64,000 nucleotides of DNA from Fallopia convolvulus (taxonomy: Eukaryota > Streptophyta > Magnoliopsida > Caryophyllales > Polygonaceae): the NCBI GenBank assembly GCA_964016875.1, contig OZ024724.1, forward strand, positions 52,888,438 to 52,952,437, given 5' to 3'. How positions within the stretch are numbered: position 1 is the first letter of the stretch; each line of letters begins with the position of its first letter. Both the position numbers and the translations under genes were made by a program. Shown one piece after another: positions 57,619-64,000 of this stretch. The notes under the pieces were generated by a model. The model was not told the DNA's origin and ran no database searches. It worked only from the letters and a program-made list of their open reading frames with translations.

Positions 57619-58900
57619 GTTAGGGTTTTTTGTTTGTGTTATCATTGATTTTAGTTCGATTTTTCTTCGTTTTTGTGTTTGGATTTTGCTGTATGCTTTT
57701 GCTTTTTCGGTTTGTTTGTTGATTCGAATATGAGTGGCATGTGATGATAGTAATGAAATGTTTTTGGTTCGTTTGATGACTTTTTTTTTCGTGTTTGTTT
57801 ATTTCTGTGTTTGAATCCTTGTTTTTTGTTTTCCATTGTCCATCTGTTGGGATGTTTTCAAGTCAAATTCTCGATTTAGAGATTATGTTTGAATAGTGAT
57901 GACAGATTGTAACTATGCTTATGGCATTACGTTTTTGTGATGACAGATTATAACTATGATTAGAGCGTCACCTTCCCCGATTATTTGTGATGATAGTAAC
58001 ATATTCATGCAATATGTTGTGATTATAGTTATTTGTGATGACAGTTGAGTCATTTTGTATTTGCTTTGTGATGACAGTTGTAGTTATTGATGATAATATA
58101 TTGATTATAATTGTGTTATATTTACATTAGTGATGACAATTGCCTTTCTTATGTTTTATTGACATTAGTGATGACAGTTGCTTTTTCTTGTGATGATAGT
58201 TGTTTTAAATGACATTTGTTTTATATTGATGATAGTATATTGATTATAAGTGTGTTTAATTGACATTAGTGATGACAGTTGCATTTGTTATGTTTTAATT
58301 GATCTTTCTTATGTTTCTAAGTTGTGATGACACTGTGTAGGGGTTTGTGATGACAGTTACATTTGTTATGTTTTAATTGATCTTTCTTATGTTTCTAAGT
58401 TGTGATGACAGTTGTTGCTATTGATGATAGTATATTGATTATAAGTGTGTTTAATTGACATTAGTGATGACACTTGTTTTATATTGATGACAATGCCTTT
58501 CTTATGTTTTATTTATGTTAGTGATGTAAGTTGCTTTTTCTTGTGATGATAGTTATTTGTGATGACAATGTATCTTTCTTATGTTTCTAAGTTGTGATGA
58601 CACTTGTTATATATTGATGATAGTATATTGATTATAAGTGTGTTTAATTGACATTAGTGATGACAAAGACATTTTTTACTTTTTTTATGTTAGGGGTTAT
58701 GATGACAGTTCCTTTTCTTATGTTTTATATGTTGTGATGACAGTGTTGCTGCTAATGATGATAATATATTGTTTCTAATTGTGTTACAATGACATATTAG
58801 TGATGTCAAAGTGTTTACTTGAGAGTTGAAACATGTGGTATTTTTTGCTTTATGATGATAGTTGTTTGTGATGACAATGTCTCTTTCTTTTGATTTCTAG
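57619..58900 (+). repeat. 5' UTR intron saturated with TGATGACA octamers
   Basis: By eye about 18 exact TGATGACA words and about nine TGATGATA-type variants lie in roughly 1 kb (57890-58890), mostly as GTGATGACAGTTG, at irregular spacing. Longer repeated phrases also occur, such as ATTGATTATAAGTGTG and TTTCTTATGTTTCTAAG. All are in the same orientation as the gene. Confidence 0.85.
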
Positions 58901-58908
58901 GATAAAGA

Positions 58909-61900
58909 ATGGAGCCTAAGCATTTGCAATATATGGTACCTGTATCAAAACGATATAATGGAAGAGCAAACCAGTATCACACTCCAGATGTTTTCCACCT
59001 CATCAAGTGTCATCTTACATCTGATGAGTTTTTTAGGTTAAGTCAGGGGTGTTTTGGTGCAGTGTTAAAGTTAGGTGATACTATACCACTTCGTTACAAA
59101 GTTATGCATTATGCCATCATGTGTGAGTTAAAAACTTCATACAAGCATGAGATGTGGTTTAGAATAGGGGGTAATGTGTGTCGTTATTCTTTGATGGACT
59201 TCGCTGCTGTCACTGGTTTGAATTGTGAGAATTTAGTTGATGTTGATATCCCGAAAGTTGACCCCGTAGATGTCGTAGGTGTGGATAAGTGTGATTTGGA
59301 TCATTTACGATCTGTTTTTATAAAAGAAAAAGATCGGTCTAGGAAGTTTAACCTTGCAAACCTGTTGATCCTTGAGGCTGTTTTGCTTCCTAAACGGGAT
59401 AAGGTTCCTATAGATCCAATTCATATTGCTCTTTCAAGTGATTTGGAGAAATTTTATGCTTATCCTTGGGGTAGATTGTCCTATAATGATGTACTCGATA
59501 GCTTGTTGCATGTGAATCGTACCCCACGTGACCCGGAGATGATGAAAAAGCCAAACTATATACCTGGCTTCAATGTGTTTGGATATCCTTTTGGATTCAT
59601 GGTAATGTGTTGATATATTTTTTGATTTTTTTTGTTTATTTTAGTTGCATCTGCAATGTTTTTTTATTGTTTCTTTTTTGTGTGTTGTTATTGTTTTGGA
59701 TTGTGGAGACTTTTCCAGCTTTTCGATCCATTTGTCATCTTGCTGAGAGAGGAGGTAAAAAAGAAGTTCCTTATATGTTGCGTTGGCGTAGCACTTCATC
59801 GCAACTTGTTGGTTGGAAAGCAATTTGTGATGATGGGGACAAGAATCTGGTATGTTTAATTTTTTATTTATTTTGATGACAGTTGAATTTGATGACAATT
59901 GTAACTTGTAGAGTTTATTTGATGACATATTAATTTGTTTTATTTTGATGACAGAAATGTTTGTATCCGTCGTACTCAGATTATGCTGCATTCATCACAT
60001 GTGACTATCCTGATGAGGTTGTTGACCCTGTGTACAATGATCTTGTGAAACGGATGATACTGAAGCAAAAAGCGATTGAAGGTGAAGGATTTGAGTCTGA
60101 TACAGAGGATGAACTTATTGATTTTGTTATTGCTCCACGAGATGCAGTTATTGAAAAAGCCAGTGTTGGTGGTAAGAGGAAGATTGGATGTACAGACGCA
60201 AAGGCTAAAGGTGCAAAGCCTAAAGGGGTAGGGAAAAAGGAATCTGAAGAGAAACCGAAAGAGCGCTCTGAAATTGTGAAGAGGGAAGGTAGGAGATTAC
60301 AACTTCCTAGAGTGGCTAAAACTAAGGTTGATGACAGTATGCATAAGATTCCGAGGATTGGAAAGGATCACAAGAGCCCGAAGGATTCAAAGGGTTCAAA
60401 GGATTCAGGTGTGAGTGGTCGGAAGAGTCGTGTCAACAATGTGCCTGAGATTATTGAAAAATGCAAGAGGCCAAAGTTGAAGAAAGATTCTAATGAAGCT
60501 GTAGAGAAGGACTTTCTAGAGAAAAAGGATGTGGTTGACAATGAAACTGATTTTGAAGTTGCTAGGATTTTGTCAATGGCCAAGGAGAAGGCGAAATTTG
60601 ATAAAGTTGATGAAGATCCAGTTTCTTCAAAGGGAAAGGAGAAGGCAGAAGAGTACAATAAAATGGAAGAGCCAGCTTGGGTTAAGTCTTTGAGGGAAAG
60701 TATGTGTTCCCTGCAAGATGATATGATTAGAATGATGAAAACTCTTCAGAGTCAAGTGCATCGTGTTGAGATGCAAGTTGTGAAAGTTAACAGCAGGGTT
60801 GATAGAATTGAAAAGAAACTGAAATCTAAAGACCAAGATTCTGTTTCTGATGATAACAGTGATGAGATTCGCATTGTAAGTGTGGAACCAGTGAGAGAAA
60901 GTGATTGCAAAGGCATTGAGTCTTTGAGGTTGTCCCCTGATGATGACATTTCTGTTAAAGATCGAGGTGAAGGTATGAATTTGCAATTGATGAAGTTTGT
61001 TCCACTAGATATAATTTCAAGGCAAGAGCAAGGTAAGAGTAAGGCCACTGAGTTGGTTGAGCATGTGATGACAAAGATGACAACTGATTTGGTTCATGAT
61101 AAAGATGTTAATGATGATGAACCAGTGAAGGATCAAGTTGGTGGTGATGACAGGAAAGTTAATGATGAAGAACCAGTTGTGGATGAAGGAATATCAAGGC
61201 AAGAGCAAGGCAACTGAGTTGGTTGAGTCTGTGAAAGATGATAAAGAGCACGGTGGTGATGACAAAGAAGTTAATGAGGATGAACCGGTGAAGGATCAAG
61301 TTGGTGGTGATGACAGGGAAGTTAATCATGAAGAACCAGTTGTGGATAAAGCAAGGGTTGATGACAGAGAAGATGTTGATGAACCTGTCAAAGATCAAGC
61401 AGAGGTTGATGACAGAATTGATGACCCATGTGAGTTAGGTTCAAGCTTTTTTTCTGTCTCCTCGGATGAGTTAGGTTTTGACATGCGTGGGCTTTTACAA
61501 GATGTAATGGATAATTGTTCTCAACTTACTGAGCATGGTCATTTGTTTGGTTCTTTGATCAAGCTTCAAAAGAAGGTGCTCCCTCTGAGATTGATGAAAT
61601 TTTTCATAATCCAACGGTTCAATCTGATGATGATGCAAAGGAAACAGTTGAACTTAGGAGGTCTACTAGATTTTTGAAGCCAGGTGCTTCAACCACAACT
61701 CCTTATACTGTTGAGAAGGATAAGAAGAAAAAGAGGGTTGTTGTATTTCCTAAGGCTCCAAAGCATTCCTTTTATGAAGATGATGTTCGTAAACCATTTT
61801 ATGATTGGTATAATAATGGGTATGTTATCTGTTTTTTTATTAGTTATGTTATTTGTTTTTTTGTGTGATGGAAGTTTGTGATGATAGTAATGGTCTGACA

Positions 61901-63150
61901 GTTTTGTGATGATAGTATTGAGATGATAGTGTGTTTACAAGGTTATGATGATAGTAATGTTATGATGACAGGTTTTTTTTGTGTTGATTGCATTGTGATG
62001 ACAATTATGTGATGATAGTAATGTTTTGACAGTTTTGTGATGATAGTGTGTTTATAATGTTATGATGACAGTAATGTTATGATGACAGTAATGTTATGAT
62101 GATAGGGTTTTTTTGTGTTGATTGCATTGTGATGACAGTTATGTGATGATAATGATGTTGACTGCATGTTTATAATGCTCTGATGAAAGTCTCTTTTTTT
62201 GTGTTAGTGAAAAAAATGCTACTGTGACTGGATCTGATCAAATGTTGAACAAGAAATTTTTTAGACTGCTCAAGACTAGAGGTCTTTGGTTAGGAGATGA
62301 GGTAAGTATATGATCAAATGATATTTTGTTTGTTGTCAAATTAATTATGTGACATTTCATGTCTTTTTGTAGCATTTATGCGAGGCTTTGTATTATTTGA
62401 GGAAAAATATACATGATCATGATGAAGACTTCAAGAATGTGGTTATTATGGATTGGATATGGTACAAGAGATTCACGCCTTTTGAAGTTGAGCATTATAT
62501 CGTTCGAAATGATAATGTGCCAAGCGATGTGTTCGATTATTTTGTTGGTTGGAAGCCTCGTCTATTTGGGAAATCATGGGTTCGTGGTGAGGTGACAAAG
62601 GTTTATACACCAGTTCACCTTTCAAAAGAGAGGTGTGAACATTGGGTTGTATTGGAAATTAACTTGCATCGTCGCCACATGATTGTATTTGACTGTTCTC
62701 GGGATTTGTATACTATGGAGGAGCTTTCCAGTTATATACAGCCTTTTACCAAGCTGCTTCCGTTTCTAATGAAGAAAAAGTGGAAAGTTTGACCATCTTG
62801 AGGGCTTGGATGCTGATTTCACTTGGTCTAAAGACGCTTTGGTTTGTCAAGATTATTCTGGGTAGGTTGCCTTGTGTTATTTTAATTCAGTTATCCTGTG
62901 TAATTATGTATATTTTTTTGATTAATTTAGTCATTTTGTTTAAAATTTCAATGGTAATTATGGTGTCTATTGCATCAAGTATATTGAAGCTCTTGCATTG
63001 GGACTTAGCTTGGAAGGTCTTGATGATGCACACATGCTGGTGATTAGAGAGAAGATGGCCATAGATTTTTATAACTTCCGTTGGGTGGTTGATCAAAAAT
63101 TGGATCTGGCTGTTGGAGATGGATATAGATGTATTGTTAGTGAAATGTAA
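58909..63150 (+). pseudogene. DUF1985-Ulp1 (C48 protease-like) gene, MULE-type cargo, decayed
   Basis: Exons: 58909-59601, 59709-59849, 59955-61819 (possibly with an internal intron 61033-61572), 62208-62301, and about 62374 onwards to TAA at 63148. The first exons carry DUF1985 (EMWFRIGG and LMDFAAVTGLNCEN motifs). A long charged middle has Lys-rich segments, a short coiled coil and EPVKDQ repeats. The end is a Ulp1-like domain with catalytic His in EHWVVLEI and Asp in MIVFDC. Defects: a frameshift near 62790 between KKKW and FDHLEGLDADF; an 11-bp deletion near 61207 unless spliced out; no good acceptor before 62956; and TAT (Tyr) at 62959-62961 where the family has the catalytic Cys. Such genes are known as cargo of Mutator-like elements in plants. 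Protease activity is not expected. Confidence 0.75.
61863..62200 (+). repeat. Intron with dense TGATGAYA motifs
   Basis: The intron between exons at 61819 and 62208 is largely TGATGATAGTAATG, TGATGACAGTAATG and related words. The same octamer is in the intron at 59850-59954. Confidence 0.8.
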
Positions 63151-63639
63151 TCTGTGATGATAGATGATGACAATGTTAGTTCTAGTGGTTGATGACAATG
63201 TTTTAACTTTTGTGTTAGGTGCTTGATGACAACGTAGGAGATGGATATAAATACTTGTAGAACCTTTTATTGTGATAACAGTAATTGTTCTTGCAAAATT
63301 CATGTCTTTTTTGATATTCAACTGTGATGACAGTAATTGGGATGGCATTAGATCTTACGAGATGCTACATACTAATATTAAAATGGGAAACAGTTCGATG
63401 ACAGATAAAGAAAGAAAATCCCATGAAATGCAACATACAACAGTCAAAACGCCAACTAGAAGATTCATGGTATAATCATATTAAAAGAAAAATATTGAAT
63501 AAGAAACCCTTCATTGCTGTATTGTTGGTTTGATTGCTCTAATCTCAGAATCTTCATTAAGGCCAAGCTGCTAAAAGCATTATCATGATGTCATGTATAT
63601 GTTCTGATGACAAGAAATTGGATTATCATGAACACTTAC
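63151..63639. other. 3' flank of the Ulp1 gene with scattered TGATGACA
   Basis: TGATGACA words continue (63165-63230, near 63326 and 63604) past the last exon and up to the convergent exons at the right edge. No other feature seen. Confidence 0.45.
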
Positions 63640-63951
63640 AGAAATATAAGTGTCTCCTCCAATCCGTGATGTGATATCGGTTTCGTTTAAGAAGAATTTC
63701 ATATATCCTGGTGGTACCCCGTTCATAATGCTATAACGGTTCACCAATATCGACAATGGTGTGTGTGGTCTTATTCTTGTTGGTGTTCTCTCATTAGTCT
63801 ATGCATGGAATAGAAAACTTGTTAGTTTTCATGAAATATACGGTGTACAAAAAGAATTATATGGACTGATTTCTACCTCAACGTTCACCATCGTGAAGGT
63901 GACGAATGGATTGGCGTAGTTTCTTTTGGTTATGGCATTCCTTCTTGACAT
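63640..63951 (-). CDS. Unrecognised two-exon gene fragment, convergent to the Ulp1 gene
   Basis: On the minus strand, ATG at 63951 opens a 25-codon exon (63951-63877) ending GAG/GTAGAA. The acceptor ATAG leads into a second exon (63798-63640, 53 codons, phase 0) ending at the strong donor CT/GTAAGTG. The peptide is basic at the start (MSRRNAITKRNYANPF), and exon 2 contains IMNGVPPGYMKFFLNETDI. I do not recognise the family. Further exons would lie left of 63640 in TGATGACA-bearing DNA, but none is clear. It may be another part of the same mobile element or a degenerate gene. Confidence 0.35.
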
Positions 63952-64000
63952 GGTTGAATGGAAATGTGTTTTCTGCTGTTGTTGAGAACTTTTTTTTTAT

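Noticed and set aside
57890..58890. Reading the TGATGACA tract as a telomere- or centromere-type satellite
   Set aside because: There is no fixed period; words are scattered with unique sequence between them and extend into exons.
60368..61048. Ser/Phe-rich antisense ORFs opposite the Ulp1 gene
   Set aside because: They are mirror frames of the Lys/Glu/Asp-rich coding sequence on the plus strand.
1..64000. CRISPR arrays, bacterial operons or phage genes
   Set aside because: All genes are spliced plant genes or plant transposons; the short-word repeats have irregular spacing and no constant spacer length.

Overview
This is a piece of plant nuclear DNA, almost certainly from a eudicot. Its genes have many introns, with GT-AG splice sites at all but one inferred junction. 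The cellular genes are a Mediator MED26-type gene, a CC-NB-LRR (CNL) resistance gene and a mitotic B-type cyclin. The rest is mostly Ty3/gypsy, Ty1/copia, LINE, Helitron and MITE sequence. The species cannot be named from sequence alone.

Layout. From 1 to 682 lies the end of an LTR in minus orientation. From 1375 to about 25300 there is a motif-rich host region (dispersed GGTTCAT) that was invaded by a 5'-truncated L1-type LINE (2723-23335, minus, with a perfect 19-bp target duplication). The LINE was then cut into three pieces by two LTR insertions: a composite element (4624-12175) and a Ty3 chromovirus (12605-23067). The chromovirus has 2.54-kb LTRs and a single gag-pol frame carrying seven stop codons. 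A 577-bp solo LTR (24141-24717) sits in the same motif region. From 25625 to 31327 is a decayed minus-strand copia element with ~154-bp LTRs and a long block of short repeats in its leader half. From 31333 to 35564 the DNA is AT-rich, with a Helitron-like terminus and an 8-bp-TSD MITE.

Genes. The MED26-like gene (35565-38554, +, nine exons, 439 codons) looks intact. A CNL gene (47692-40077, -) is broken by a very young copia element (41625-46550) with identical LTRs and an intact 1500-codon ORF. Without the insertion and one target-site copy, the CNL frame would be 894 codons. The cyclin B gene (49954-52330, +, nine exons, 445 codons) has two M-phase MSA motifs in its promoter and one odd splice donor. 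From 52331 to 57400 is intergenic DNA with two MITEs and two Helitron-like ends.

The right end (57401-64000) holds a DUF1985-Ulp1 (C48 protease-like) gene of the type often carried by Mutator-like elements. It is decayed: there is a frameshift and the expected catalytic Cys codon reads Tyr. Its introns, and part of its coding sequence, are packed with the octamer TGATGACA. This is the most unusual sequence-level feature in the window. The GGTTCAT region at the left has the same architecture (short 5' exon, then a motif-saturated intron) and may be a second element of this class.
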